Made by a program: the position numbers and the translations under genes
Part shown: positions 7,951 through 15,393 of the stretch, piece after piece
Position numbering within the stretch: position 1 is the first letter of the stretch
Layout of the letters: every line of letters starts with the position of its first letter
Assembly (NCBI GenBank): GCA_036272815.1
Contig: DATAYA010000235.1
Location: forward strand, 1-17,162
Reading direction: 5' to 3'
DNA from: DATAYA01 sp036272815
GTDB lineage: Bacteria > Pseudomonadota > Alphaproteobacteria > Acetobacterales > Acetobacteraceae
Length of the DNA: 17,162 nt
Notes under the pieces: model-generated
Database searches by the model: none
Told to the model about the DNA's origin: nothing
Seen by the model: the letters and a program-made list of their open reading frames with translations, nothing else

Positions 7951-9050
7951 CAGGCGTGCGCCTGCATGGTCGCCAGCGCGTCGCGGGCCGCGAGCAGTGC
8001 GCGGGCCTGCCCGAGCCAGCCGCCCATCGCCGCGGCTGCCGGGCCATGCAGGGTGTCGAGCTGCTTCACCGCGCCGGCGAGGTCGCCCGCATCCAGCGCC
8101 GTCTGCGCGGCGGCGAGCGTGCCGGAGGCCGGATCGCCGAGCACGATGCGGTCGCCCTGCCGCACCGTCACCACGTTCTGCACCCGCGCCCACATGCGGC
8201 CCAGCAGGGGCTTGCCGGAGAGATCGGGCCGGCTCGCGCGGGCGGCGGCGCGGGCGGCGGCGGGATAGGCGAGCCGGAGCGTCGAGATTGTCGGCGGAGG
8301 CGTGTCGGCGTAGCGCGCCAGCGCCGGCGGTGCGCCGGAGATCGCGCCCAGCGGGGCGCCGGCGTCGAGGTCCGCCGCGGCCGCTTGCAGCCGGGCCAGT
8401 CGGGTGGTGCGCGCAGCACCCGACTGAAGGCTCGCGACCGCCTGCCGTGTGGCGGCGAGCTCGCCGCCCGAGGCCTGCGCCGCCGCTTCCAGGGCCGCGA
8501 CCCGCTTCGTGAGGTCGGCGACGCTGGCCTGCTCTCCGGCGATCGCGTCCACCCGGGCGCCGAGCGCGGCGACGTCGGCCTTGGTCGCCATGTCGGCGGG
8601 CGGCGCCGCCGCGGGTGCCGGCCGGTTCTCGATAGCCGCGAGCCGGGCCTCGATCGGGCCGAGATCGACCGGCTTCGGCTCCGGTGGCGGCTTCCGTGCG
8701 GCCAGTGCGGCGACCTGTGCATCGAGCCCGCGCATCTGGGCGCCGAGCGCTGCGACCCGGGTGCCGAGCACCGCCTGCGCCTGCGCCAGCGCCGGGTTGG
8801 TCGGCGGCGGCATCGGGTTGCGCCAGACCCACGCGATCGCGGCGGCCAGGATCAGAAAGCCGATGATGCCCAGCACCGGCCATGCAGCGGCGGCGCGCGT
8901 CCGCCGCCTCGCGGCGGGCTGGCTTGCAATCCGCTCGGACTCCGGCGCGGGGAACGCTTCAGGCGGCGGCTCGGCCGGGGACCCGGTTCGGGAATCGGGC
9001 CCGGGTTCGGGCTCGCGTTCAGCGGGGGCGGTCTCTTCTGCGACGGTCAT
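7950..9050 (-). CDS. COG4223-type (mitofilin-like) coiled-coil inner-membrane protein of the heme cluster
   Basis: The 366-residue protein has a Pro/Glu/Ala-rich cytoplasmic N-terminus (about 1-50, low complexity), an Arg cluster, one membrane helix (about 57-76) and a long Ala-rich coiled coil (about 85-230, repeating VAALGA, LAAIEN and VAALEA units). A small helical C-terminal domain (about 250-366) contains GRMWARVQNVVTVRQGD. This layout matches the alphaproteobacterial COG4223 family, distantly akin to HemX and mitochondrial mitofilin/Mic60, usually encoded between hemD and hemY. Its role is not established; links to membrane organisation or heme synthesis are inferred from position and homologues. 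The ATG at 9050 overlaps the hemD stop as ATGA, and its own stop overlaps hemY. The strong Ala/Pro bias makes long antisense frames appear opposite it. Confidence 0.78.
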   Translation of the reverse strand: MTVAEETAPAEREPEPGPDSRTGSPAEPPPEAFPAPESERIASQPAARRRTRAAAAWPVLGIIGFLILAAAIAWVWRNPMPPPTNPALAQAQAVLGTRVAALGAQMRGLDAQVAALAARKPPPEPKPVDLGPIEARLAAIENRPAPAAAPPADMATKADVAALGARVDAIAGEQASVADLTKRVAALEAAAQASGGELAATRQAVASLQSGAARTTRLARLQAAAADLDAGAPLGAISGAPPALARYADTPPPTISTLRLAYPAAARAAARASRPDLSGKPLLGRMWARVQNVVTVRQGDRIVLGDPASGTLAAAQTALDAGDLAGAVKQLDTLHGPAAAAMGGWLGQARALLAARDALATMQAHA

Positions 9051-9730
9051 AGGAGTGCCAGCAGCTCGTCCTGGTTGGGGCGCCGCGCCACGCGGACTGC
9101 GCGCCACGGCAGGGGTTGCAGCGGCGCCGCCGCGGCCGGACTGATCGCCAACGCCACAACGGACGGGAGCGTGGTATAAAGGCAAGCCGGCAGGCAGCGG
9201 ACGAAGGCACGCGAGGTCTCGGCGGAGAGGAACAGCGCCGCGACGGCTGCCCCCTCCCGCAGGGCGCGCGCCGCCTCGGCCGGCAGGGTGGCGGTCGGTG
9301 CCGAGACATACACGCATCGACGCAGCACACGGAAGCCGCGTTCGCGCAACGTCGTCGCGAGCGGCGCGCCCTGGCCCCGCCCACAGGCGAGCAGCAGCGG
9401 CCCGGCGGTCGGATTGCACGCCCTGGTCGCGAGTTCGGCCAGGTCCGTGGCATCGCCGTCGGCGCTGCGCACCGCGATGAAGCCTGCCGCGCGCGCGCGG
9501 GCGGCGGTCGCTGCGCCGACGGCGAGCACCGGGGCGGCATGCAGGGAGGCGGGAAGGGCGGCCACCGCATTGCCGCTGGTGAGCACGACTGCCTGGATCG
9601 CTTCCGCTTCCGGCAGCGATGCGGCGATTGCGCGCGTGTGAAGCATCGGCGCGATCACGGCAGCGAGGCCGCGTTCCGCCAATCGCGCCGCCGTCTCCGC
9701 GGCACCCGGCTCGGGCCGGGTGACGATCAC
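9047..9730 (-). CDS. hemD: Uroporphyrinogen-III synthase HemD
   Basis: HemD closes hydroxymethylbilane into uroporphyrinogen III with inversion of ring D, the branch point to heme, siroheme and cobalamin. The product, 227 residues from the chosen start, begins IVTRPEPGAAETAARLAERG, the typical first strand and helix. It has VVLTSGNAVAAL near 48-58, where the family has TSxNA, and GRGQGAPLATTLRERG in the second lobe. Sequence identity in this family is low, so recognition rests on these segments and the context of the two following heme-cluster genes. GTG at 9730 was chosen because GGAGGG lies a short way upstream and the protein starts right at the conserved strand. The gap to accC is 23 bases. 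hemC, usually immediately upstream, is absent. Confidence 0.82.
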   Translation of the reverse strand: MIVTRPEPGAAETAARLAERGLAAVIAPMLHTRAIAASLPEAEAIQAVVLTSGNAVAALPASLHAAPVLAVGAATAARARAAGFIAVRSADGDATDLAELATRACNPTAGPLLLACGRGQGAPLATTLRERGFRVLRRCVYVSAPTATLPAEAARALREGAAVAALFLSAETSRAFVRCLPACLYTTLPSVVALAISPAAAAPLQPLPWRAVRVARRPNQDELLALL

Positions 9731-9753
9731 GGCAGGACGGCCGCCCTCCGCAA

Positions 9754-11106
9754 TCAGCGTGTTGCCTCGTCCGCCGCGACGAACCGTTCGAGCCAATGGA
9801 TCGTGTAGTCGCCGGCCTGGAACGCGGGATCGTCGACGATGCGGCGATGCAGCGGCAGCGTCGTCTTGACGCCGACGATCGCGAATTCGTCGATCGCTCG
9901 CCGCAGCCGCGCGATCGCGTCCGGCCGCGTCGCCGCATGGACGATCAGCTTGGCGATCAGGCTGTCGTAATAGGGCGGCACGCGATAGCCGGCATAGAGC
10001 GCACTGTCGACGCGCACGCCCGGCCCGCCCGGCACATGAAAGGCGGTGATGCGGCCCGGCGTGGGGACGAACGTCTCCGGGTCCTCGGCATTGATCCGGC
10101 ACTCGATCGCGTGACCGCGGAAACCGACGCCGGATTGCGCGATGCCGAGCCGCTCGCCGGCGGCGATGCGGATCTGCTCACGTACCAGGTCGACGTCGCA
10201 CACGGCCTCGGTCACGGGATGCTCGACCTGCAGGCGCGTGTTCATCTCGATGAACGCGAACTGCCCGTCCTGGTAGAGAAACTCCAGCGTGCCGGCATTG
10301 CGGTAGCCGAGCCGGCGCAGCCCCGCCGTCACGACCTCGCCCAGCCGCTCGCGCGCCGCGGCATCCAGCGCCGGCGAGCCCGCTTCCTCCAGCAGCTTTT
10401 GATGCCGCCGTTGCAGGCTGCAATCGCGCTCGCCGAGATGGATCACGTCGCCATGCGCGTCGGCCAGCACCTGCATCTCAATATGCCGCGGCCGGTCGAG
10501 ATAGCGTTCGAGATAAACCGCATCGTCGCCGAACGCCGCGCGTGCCTCGGCTCGCGCCGTCCGCCATGCATCTTCAAGTGCTGCGGGCTCGGCCGCGACC
10601 TTCATCCCCCGTCCGCCGCCGCCTGCCGCCGCCTTCACCAGCACCGGGTAGCCGATCCGCCGCGCCACCCCCTCCGCCGCGTCGAGATCGGGCAGCGCAC
10701 CCTCCGACCCCGGTACCAGCGGCACGCCCAGCGAGGCCATCGCGGTGCGTGCCGCCACCTTGTCGCCCATCATCCGGATATGCTCGGGCGAGGGGCCGAT
10801 GAAGGTCAGGCCGTGCGCCTCCACCATCTCGGCAAAGCCGGCATTCTCGGAGAGGAAGCCATAGCCGGGATGGATCGCATCCGCGCCGGTGACGATCGCG
10901 GCCGAGATGATGGCGGCGGCGTTGAGATAGCTGTCGCGCGGCGCAGGCGGCCCGATGCAGACGCTTTCGTCCGCGAGACGCACCCACATGCCGTCCGCGT
11001 CGGCCGTGGAATGGACGGCGACGCTCTGGATATCCAGCTCGCGGCAGGCGCGCTGCACGCGCAGCGCGATCTCGCCTCGGTTGGCGATCAGGATCTTCTC
11101 GAACAC
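9754..11106 (-). CDS. accC: Acetyl-CoA carboxylase, biotin carboxylase subunit AccC
   Basis: AccC uses ATP and bicarbonate to carboxylate the biotin on AccB, the first half-reaction of malonyl-CoA formation for fatty-acid synthesis. The 450 residues match the usual length and contain the start KILIANRGEIALR, HPGYGFLSENAGFAE near 79-93, Lys116, the glycine-rich ATP-grasp loop KAAAGGGGRGMK near 158-169, HLGERDCSLQRRHQKLLEE near 223-241 and the catalytic FIEMNTRLQVEHPVTE near 285-300 (Glu287, Asn289, Arg291). No key residue is missing. The start is GTG at 11106, one base after the accB stop, so the two subunits are co-translated. The following hemD is an unusual neighbour, since accC in related genomes is often followed by aat or ends the operon. 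Confidence 0.97.
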   Translation of the reverse strand: MFEKILIANRGEIALRVQRACRELDIQSVAVHSTADADGMWVRLADESVCIGPPAPRDSYLNAAAIISAAIVTGADAIHPGYGFLSENAGFAEMVEAHGLTFIGPSPEHIRMMGDKVAARTAMASLGVPLVPGSEGALPDLDAAEGVARRIGYPVLVKAAAGGGGRGMKVAAEPAALEDAWRTARAEARAAFGDDAVYLERYLDRPRHIEMQVLADAHGDVIHLGERDCSLQRRHQKLLEEAGSPALDAAARERLGEVVTAGLRRLGYRNAGTLEFLYQDGQFAFIEMNTRLQVEHPVTEAVCDVDLVREQIRIAAGERLGIAQSGVGFRGHAIECRINAEDPETFVPTPGRITAFHVPGGPGVRVDSALYAGYRVPPYYDSLIAKLIVHAATRPDAIARLRRAIDEFAIVGVKTTLPLHRRIVDDPAFQAGDYTIHWLERFVAADEATR

Positions 11107-11107
11107 G

Positions 11108-11560
11108 CTACTCGATGATCATGAGGGGCTCGCCGTACTCGACCGGCGTGCCGGTGCCGACCATGATCCGCACCACGGTGCCGGCGCGCGGCGCCTTGAT
11201 CTGGTTGAAGGTCTTCATCGCCTCGATCAACAGTACCGTCTGCCCGGCGGCGACGCTCTGGCCGAGCGTGACATACGGCGGTGCGCTCGGCTCCGGCGCC
11301 AGATAGGCGACGCCCACCATCGGGCTCAGCACCGCGCCGGGATGCCCTGCGTCCTCGGCCTCGGCGAGGGCGGCCGCGTCGCTCGGGACGATTGCCGCCG
11401 GCAGCGACGGCGCGGCGAGTGCGGCATGGACCGGCGCCAGCGCGCGCACGACCCGGATGCGGGTGTCTTTCTCGGCGACCTCGATCTCGGTGAGCCCGGT
11501 CTCGATCAGGATGTCGGCGAGGGCGCGGATGCTGTCGGCGTCGAAGGGCGGACGGCTCAC
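11108..11560 (-). CDS. accB: Acetyl-CoA carboxylase biotin carboxyl carrier protein AccB
   Basis: AccB carries the biotin that shuttles CO2 between AccC and the AccA/AccD transferase. From the chosen start it has 150 residues: an N-terminal helical segment (IRALADILIETGLTEIEV, about 11-28), an Ala/Pro linker (about 40-78) and the C-terminal biotinyl domain (about 79-150). The carrier lysine is Lys116 in EAMKTFNQI, and the protruding thumb region PEPSAPPYVTLG is present. GTG at 11560 was chosen because GTGA overlaps the aroQ stop and the N-terminus matches the family. A longer frame to 11662 would add an Arg-rich stretch antisense in character and is rejected. The stop is one base before accC. 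Confidence 0.95.
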   Translation of the reverse strand: MSRPPFDADSIRALADILIETGLTEIEVAEKDTRIRVVRALAPVHAALAAPSLPAAIVPSDAAALAEAEDAGHPGAVLSPMVGVAYLAPEPSAPPYVTLGQSVAAGQTVLLIEAMKTFNQIKAPRAGTVVRIMVGTGTPVEYGEPLMIIE

Positions 11561-12039
11561 GAGGCCTCTCCCGAAGCCGGGTCGGCGGCGGGAAGCCCGG
11601 CCTCGATCAGGTCGGCCATGGCGCTCAACGCCAGCGCGTAGCCACGAATGCCCAGCCCGCATATCACCCCCACCGCCGCGCGGGAGACATAGGAGTGCTG
11701 GCGGAAGCTCTCGCGCGCATGGATGTTCGTCACATGGACCTCAATGACGGGAAGCTCCACGGCCAGCAGCGCGTCCATCAACGCGATAGACGTCGTGGTG
11801 TAGCCCGCCGGGTTGATCACGATCCCCGCCGCCGTGCCCCGGCATTCCTGCACCCACGAGACCAGCTCGCCCTCGCCGTTGGTCTGGCGGAAGTCGATCG
11901 CGAGCCCGAGCTGCTCGCCGGCCTCGGCGCACAGCGCCTCCACGTCGTCGAGTGTCGCGGCACCGTACAGCGCCGGCTGGCGCAGGCCGAGCATGTTCAT
12001 GTTCGGGCCGTTGAGCACGGCCACAAGCGGTGGAGGCAT
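11557..12039 (-). CDS. aroQ: Type II 3-dehydroquinate dehydratase AroQ
   Basis: AroQ dehydrates 3-dehydroquinate to 3-dehydroshikimate, the third step of the shikimate pathway, as a dodecamer. The 160 residues carry the family signature: LNGPNMNMLGLRQPALYG (about 9-26, with Asn12, Arg20 and catalytic Tyr25), INPAGYTTTSIALMDAL (about 75-91), IEVHVTNIHARE (about 99-110, with His102) and SFRQHSYVS (about 111-119). ATG at 12039 gives the standard N-terminus; the frame extends 16 codons further but without family similarity. It is the first gene of the long minus-strand run, so its promoter should be in the 104-base gap before thiS. No strong Shine-Dalgarno sequence is visible. The aroQ-accB-accC order is common in alphaproteobacteria. 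Confidence 0.96.
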   Translation of the reverse strand: MPPPLVAVLNGPNMNMLGLRQPALYGAATLDDVEALCAEAGEQLGLAIDFRQTNGEGELVSWVQECRGTAAGIVINPAGYTTTSIALMDALLAVELPVIEVHVTNIHARESFRQHSYVSRAAVGVICGLGIRGYALALSAMADLIEAGLPAADPASGEAS

Positions 12040-12107
12040 GGCGCGCGGCCTAGCATGGTGGGGCGCGCAGGTCCAAGCGTTCCGCACGCCGGCAGCCGGG
12101 GCGCCAC

Positions 12108-12136
12108 TCGACGCGGCAACGCCCCGTACCCATACT
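12108..12136 (+). promoter_or_regulatory. Candidate sigma-70 promoter of thiSG
   Basis: TCGACG (12108-12113) and CATACT (12131-12136) resemble -35 and -10 boxes, with four of six matches each and a 17-base spacer. Transcription would start within a base or two of the thiS ATG at 12144, implying an almost leaderless message; no Shine-Dalgarno sequence precedes that ATG. No TPP riboswitch core is visible in the 104-base gap. Confidence 0.35.
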
Positions 12137-12143
12137 CGGCTCC

Positions 12144-12347
12144 ATGCTGGACCTGACGCTCAACGGCGAGCCCCGGCAGTTGGCCGGACCGAGCACGCTC
12201 GCTGACCTGCTCGACACGCTCGGCCTGGATCGGCGCAAGGTGGCGATCGAGCGCAACCGGGAGATCGTTCCCCGCTCCCAGTACCAGGCGACCTGGCTCG
12301 CGCCGGGCGACGCGCTGGAAATCGTGCATTTCATCGGCGGAGGCTGA
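12144..12347 (+). CDS. thiS: Sulfur carrier protein ThiS
   Basis: ThiS is a small ubiquitin-like protein whose C-terminal Gly-Gly is adenylated by ThiF and converted to a thiocarboxylate, donating sulfur for the thiazole ring of thiamine. The 67-residue product has the beta-grasp pattern (LDLTLNGEPRQL at the start, then LADLLDTLGLDRRKVAIERN, and EIVHFI near the end) and terminates in GGG, which supplies the required di-glycine tail. It is divergent from aroQ and one base from thiG. The ATG has no obvious ribosome site, in line with a nearly leaderless transcript. thiF, thiO, thiC and thiE are not in the window. Confidence 0.92.
   Translation: MLDLTLNGEPRQLAGPSTLADLLDTLGLDRRKVAIERNREIVPRSQYQATWLAPGDALEIVHFIGGG
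12339..12343 (+). promoter_or_regulatory. Strong ribosome binding site of thiG inside the thiS tail
   Basis: GGAGG lies five bases before the thiG ATG. It is formed by the last codons of thiS (GGC GGA GGC), which encode the glycine tail. It supports ATG at 12349 over the in-frame ATG eleven codons later. Confidence 0.75.
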
Positions 12348-12348
12348 C

Positions 12349-13161
12349 ATGGACGGATCGCAAGCACCGCGGCGGGACGCGATGGACGAAGATTGCTGGA
12401 CCGTCGCCGGACGCCGCTTCCGCTCGCGCCTCGTCGTCGGCACCGGCAAGTACAAGGACCTGGAGGAGACCGCCGCCGCGATCGAGGCCTCGGGTGCGGA
12501 GATGGTCACGGTCGCCGTGCGGCGGGTCAACCTGTCGGACCCGAAGGCGCCGATGCTGCAGGATTTCGTCGATCCGAAGCGCTACACCTACCTGCCCAAC
12601 ACCGCCGGCTGCCACACCGCCGACGAGGCCGTCCGCACGCTGCGGCTGGCGCGCGAGGCGGGCGGCTGGAACCTCGTCAAGCTGGAGGTGCTCGGGCCGC
12701 CGCCGTATCTCTATCCCGACATGGCGGCGACCTATGAGGCCGCCGAGGCGCTGCTGCGCGACGGCTTCGAGGTGATGGTCTACTGCGCCGACGATCCGGT
12801 GGGGGCCAAGCGGCTGGAGGCGATGGGCTGCGTCGCCATCATGCCGCTCGGGGCGCCGATCGGCTCCGGCCTCGGCATCCAGAACCCGGCGATGATCTCG
12901 ATCCTGATCGAGCAGGCGGGGGTGCCGCTGCTGGTCGATGCCGGCGTCGGCACCGCGTCGGACGCGGCGATCGCGATGGAGCTGGGCTGCGACGCGGTGC
13001 TGCTCAATTCGGCGATTGCGCATGCCCGCGAGCCGGTGCGGATGGCGCGCGCGATGCGGGCGGCGGTTGCGGCCGGCCGGGAGGCGTTCCTCGCCGGGCG
13101 AATGGCCCGCAGGATGGCGGCCGACCCGTCGAGCCCGCTTACCGGCCTAATCCGCCGCTAA
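12349..13161 (+). CDS. thiG: Thiazole synthase ThiG
   Basis: ThiG condenses 1-deoxy-D-xylulose 5-phosphate, dehydroglycine (iminoglycine) and the ThiS thiocarboxylate into the thiazole phosphate of thiamine. The 270-residue TIM barrel shows RSRLVVGTGKYKDLEETAAA near 26-43, VAVRRVNLSD near 55-64, LPNTAGCHTADEAVRTLRLA near 82-101, NLVKLEVLG near 108-116 with the Schiff-base Lys111, and the phosphate-binding APIGSGLGIQNP and DAGVGTASDAA motifs. No catalytic residue is missing. The start follows a GGAGG site; ATG at codon 12 is a weaker alternative. The stop is followed by a 203-base gap and the convergent bamB end. A 5-bp G+C stem (CGGCC-GCG-GGCCG, 13174-13186) lies just after the stop but is too weak to call a terminator. 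Confidence 0.97.
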   Translation: MDGSQAPRRDAMDEDCWTVAGRRFRSRLVVGTGKYKDLEETAAAIEASGAEMVTVAVRRVNLSDPKAPMLQDFVDPKRYTYLPNTAGCHTADEAVRTLRLAREAGGWNLVKLEVLGPPPYLYPDMAATYEAAEALLRDGFEVMVYCADDPVGAKRLEAMGCVAIMPLGAPIGSGLGIQNPAMISILIEQAGVPLLVDAGVGTASDAAIAMELGCDAVLLNSAIAHAREPVRMARAMRAAVAAGREAFLAGRMARRMAADPSSPLTGLIRR

Positions 13162-13364
13162 ACCGGGTCCGACCGGCCGCGGGCCGCCGACGGGCTGTGC
13201 AGGAAGATGAGAAAGGTCAGGGCCGCAAGGTGGACGACAGGCGCCGCGGCGACCAGCGAGGCCGCCATGACCCGGCGCCGATGGCCCAGTATTCAGCCAG
13301 CCAGTCCCGAAGCCTGAGCATCGCCTGCCTGGCTTTCCCGCCCAGCCGCCGCCGTGCGAAAATC
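13162..13364. other. Intergenic region between convergent thiG and bamB, possible small-gene remnant
   Basis: No family is recognised in these 203 bases. On the minus strand there are two short frames: 13321 down to about 13217 (starting MLRLRDWLAEYWAIGAGSW) and 13268 down to 13158 (36 codons, with the hydrophobic core VHLAALTFLIFL), the latter overlapping the thiG stop. One frameshift between them would join an amphipathic segment to a membrane helix, as in a decayed small membrane protein downstream of bamB. Neither has a ribosome site. der, which usually follows bamB, is not recognisable here. Confidence 0.3.
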
Positions 13365-14702
13365 CTAGCGCAGCGCGTTCAGCGTGCCGTCCTCGGCCAG
13401 CACGAGGATAAGCCCGGAGGCCGCGATCATGCCGAGGTTGATGGCGCTGTCGGTGAGCCGGGTCTGCGCCAGCACATGGCCCTGCGCCGGATCGATGGCC
13501 GCGACCTGCCCCGTGGAGCCGGCGACGATCAGTCGGCTGCTCGCGAGCAGCGGCCCCGACCAACGGATCGGGCCACGCGACTTCTTCACGTTGCGCCAGC
13601 GCGGCAGGTCCATGACCCAGCGCACCTGCCCGTCGGCGCGTGCGACCGCCGCGATCTGCTGGTCGGTGCTGAGCACGAACAGCCAGTCGCCGGCGACCCA
13701 GGGCGTCTGCGCGCTGGCGACGCCGCGCTCCCAGACGCGGCGGCCGGAGTGCAGGTCGAGCGCCAGCATCACGCCGCCGAGGCTCACCGCATAGACGATG
13801 CCGTTGTCGATCACCGGCAGCCCGCGCACCGCCGAGAGGTCGATCAGGTCGTTGCCGCGCGGGGCGGCCAGGCTGTCCGCCCAGGCCACCTCCCCGGTAT
13901 CGGCGTGCAGGCCCACGAGGTCGCCCGAGCCGAAGCCCGCGACGACGATGCCGTCGGAGAAGGCGGGCGAGGGCGCGCCGAGCACGCTGGTCGTAGCATG
14001 TTGGGCGCGGTAGCTCCAGATCCGGCTGCCGTCCTTGGTCGAGAGCGCGAGCAACTGGTCGTCGGCGGTGGGCACGAACATGCGGTCGCCAACGATGGTG
14101 GGGGCACCCCGCCCGGGCGCCGCGATCGTGTGGCGCCAGCGCACCTTGCCGGTGGCGGGGTCGAGCGCCACCACCTCGGCGAGGCCGTTGACGGCATAGA
14201 GCGTGCCGGCGTCGAAGGCGATGCCGCCGCCGACATTGGTGCTGCGGTCCTTCTTGCCGCGGGTCGGCCGGCGCCACAGCCGCTCGCCGTTGCGCAGGTC
14301 GAAGGCGGCGACGGCGGCCGACGGATCCATCGTGTAGGCATGCCCGCCGGCGACGATCGGCTCGGCGATGAGCGCCCGGCGGTAGCCGCCGCTCTGGCCG
14401 ATGTCGGCGCGCCAGACCCGGCCGAGGCCGCCCGCCGCCGGGTTGACCATCAGATGCGCCAGGTTGCCCCCCGCCTGCGGCCAGGCGGCGTTCGCGACCG
14501 GCGCGGGCACCGTGACCGGTCCGGTCAGGCCGGGCGAGGCGACCAGCCCGTTGCGGGTCGCGATGACGTCCTCGCGGAGGCCGGGCAGGCGCGGCTTGGG
14601 CGGAGTGCCGAGCAGCCCGCAGCCGCCAAGCAGCCCGGCGGCGCCGAGGCTTGCCGCCCCGCGCAGCGTGGCGCGGCGGGAGACAGGGTTGCCGTCGCGC
14701 AT
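13365..14702 (-). CDS. bamB: Outer-membrane protein assembly factor BamB (PQQ-like beta-propeller lipoprotein)
   Basis: BamB is a lipoprotein of the BAM complex that inserts beta-barrel proteins into the outer membrane. The 445 residues have a lipoprotein signal with the lipobox LGGC (Cys28) and then an eight-bladed propeller built of PQQ-like repeats, for example AFDLRNGERLWRRPT, ALDPATGKVRWRHT, ALSTKDGSRIWSY, GLHADTGEVAWAD and ALDLHSGRRVWERG. The N-terminus contains SRRATLR (8-14), close to a twin-arginine motif, directly before a weakly hydrophobic, glycine-rich segment. This is unusual, because BamB is normally Sec-exported. ATG at 14702 overlaps the stop of the upstream YfgM-like gene as TGATG. 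The frame extends upstream through that gene, but without propeller similarity. The TAG stop faces thiG. Confidence 0.92.
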   Translation of the reverse strand: MRDGNPVSRRATLRGAASLGAAGLLGGCGLLGTPPKPRLPGLREDVIATRNGLVASPGLTGPVTVPAPVANAAWPQAGGNLAHLMVNPAAGGLGRVWRADIGQSGGYRRALIAEPIVAGGHAYTMDPSAAVAAFDLRNGERLWRRPTRGKKDRSTNVGGGIAFDAGTLYAVNGLAEVVALDPATGKVRWRHTIAAPGRGAPTIVGDRMFVPTADDQLLALSTKDGSRIWSYRAQHATTSVLGAPSPAFSDGIVVAGFGSGDLVGLHADTGEVAWADSLAAPRGNDLIDLSAVRGLPVIDNGIVYAVSLGGVMLALDLHSGRRVWERGVASAQTPWVAGDWLFVLSTDQQIAAVARADGQVRWVMDLPRWRNVKKSRGPIRWSGPLLASSRLIVAGSTGQVAAIDPAQGHVLAQTRLTDSAINLGMIAASGLILVLAEDGTLNALR

Positions 14703-15367
14703 CAGCCGCCCAGCCGCGTCAAAAGCCCGCGTGCGCGGCCGCGCACGCCGGCGGGCGCGGTGGTGTCCGCGGCGAGCTGCGTCAGCAGTGCCTTGGCGGC
14801 AGGTTTGTCGCCGGTTCGGAGGTCGATCAGCGCCTCGGTTTCCTGGGCGAGCCCGTGCCAGGGATCGGTCGGGGCGGCGAGGGGGGCGAGCCGGGCCTTC
14901 ACCGCCGCCGGATCGCCGGTCCCAACCTGATGCTGCGCCCAGAGCAGTGTCGCCAACCCACGCAGCAGCGGATCGGCGCCATGATCGCCGGCGACCTGAT
15001 CCCACAGCCCGAGCGCTTCCGGAAGGTGTCCCATGTCGGCCTGCAGCGCCGCAGCGCGGAGCCGGGCGAGGGTGCGGTAGCCGTCCGGCGCCGCGGCGGC
15101 GACGGCCATGAAGGCGCGTGCCGCCGCGGCACGGTCGGGCGGCTGTCCGGCGGTCCCCGGCGTATCGGCGAGCTGCATCGCCGCCAGATAGCGGCCGGCG
15201 ACGGCGATGGTCTGCTTGCGCTGCCACCAGGTCCAGCCCTGCCAGCCGGCGGCGAAGGCGATGACCAGCACGCCCGCCACCACGAGCGCCAACCAGTAGC
15301 GGCGGGCAAGTTTCCCCATGCGCTCGGCGCGCAGGTCTTCCTGGATTTCGTCGAAGATGTCAGGCAA
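14702..15367 (-). CDS. YfgM-like tetratricopeptide inner-membrane protein (BamB partner gene)
   Basis: The 221-residue protein begins PDIFDEIQEDLRAERMGKLA, the conserved cytoplasmic N-terminus of the alphaproteobacterial YfgM-like family. A single membrane helix (about 24-44) and a periplasmic helical TPR domain (about 50-221) follow. In E. coli YfgM is a SecYEG-associated ancillary protein that works with PpiD in handing over secreted proteins, and it is encoded next to bamB. The same pairing here suggests a role in envelope protein biogenesis. The conserved N-terminus fixes the start at TTG (15367), preceded by GGGGA; the first in-frame ATG is 16 codons later and would delete the conserved segment. 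A frame reaching 15661 has no family-like sequence before the TTG. The stop overlaps bamB as TGATG. Confidence 0.85.
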   Translation of the reverse strand: MPDIFDEIQEDLRAERMGKLARRYWLALVVAGVLVIAFAAGWQGWTWWQRKQTIAVAGRYLAAMQLADTPGTAGQPPDRAAAARAFMAVAAAAPDGYRTLARLRAAALQADMGHLPEALGLWDQVAGDHGADPLLRGLATLLWAQHQVGTGDPAAVKARLAPLAAPTDPWHGLAQETEALIDLRTGDKPAAKALLTQLAADTTAPAGVRGRARGLLTRLGG

Positions 15368-15393
15368 CTCGGTTCCCCGGGGCGGCGGGGCGG

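Noticed and set aside
7329..9179. 616-codon plus-strand open frame opposite hemY, the COG4223-type gene and hemD
   Set aside because: Arg/Pro/Gly low-complexity translation crossing three real genes; a compositional artefact.
11561..11662. Longer AccB from ATG 11662
   Set aside because: The extra residues are Arg-rich antisense-like sequence inside aroQ; the GTGA overlap start gives the standard protein.
12040..12143. TPP riboswitch ahead of thiS
   Set aside because: The conserved thi-box core sequences are not visible in this 104-base gap.
13197..14930. 577-codon plus-strand open frame opposite bamB
   Set aside because: Antisense artefact; the minus strand gives clear propeller repeats and a lipobox.
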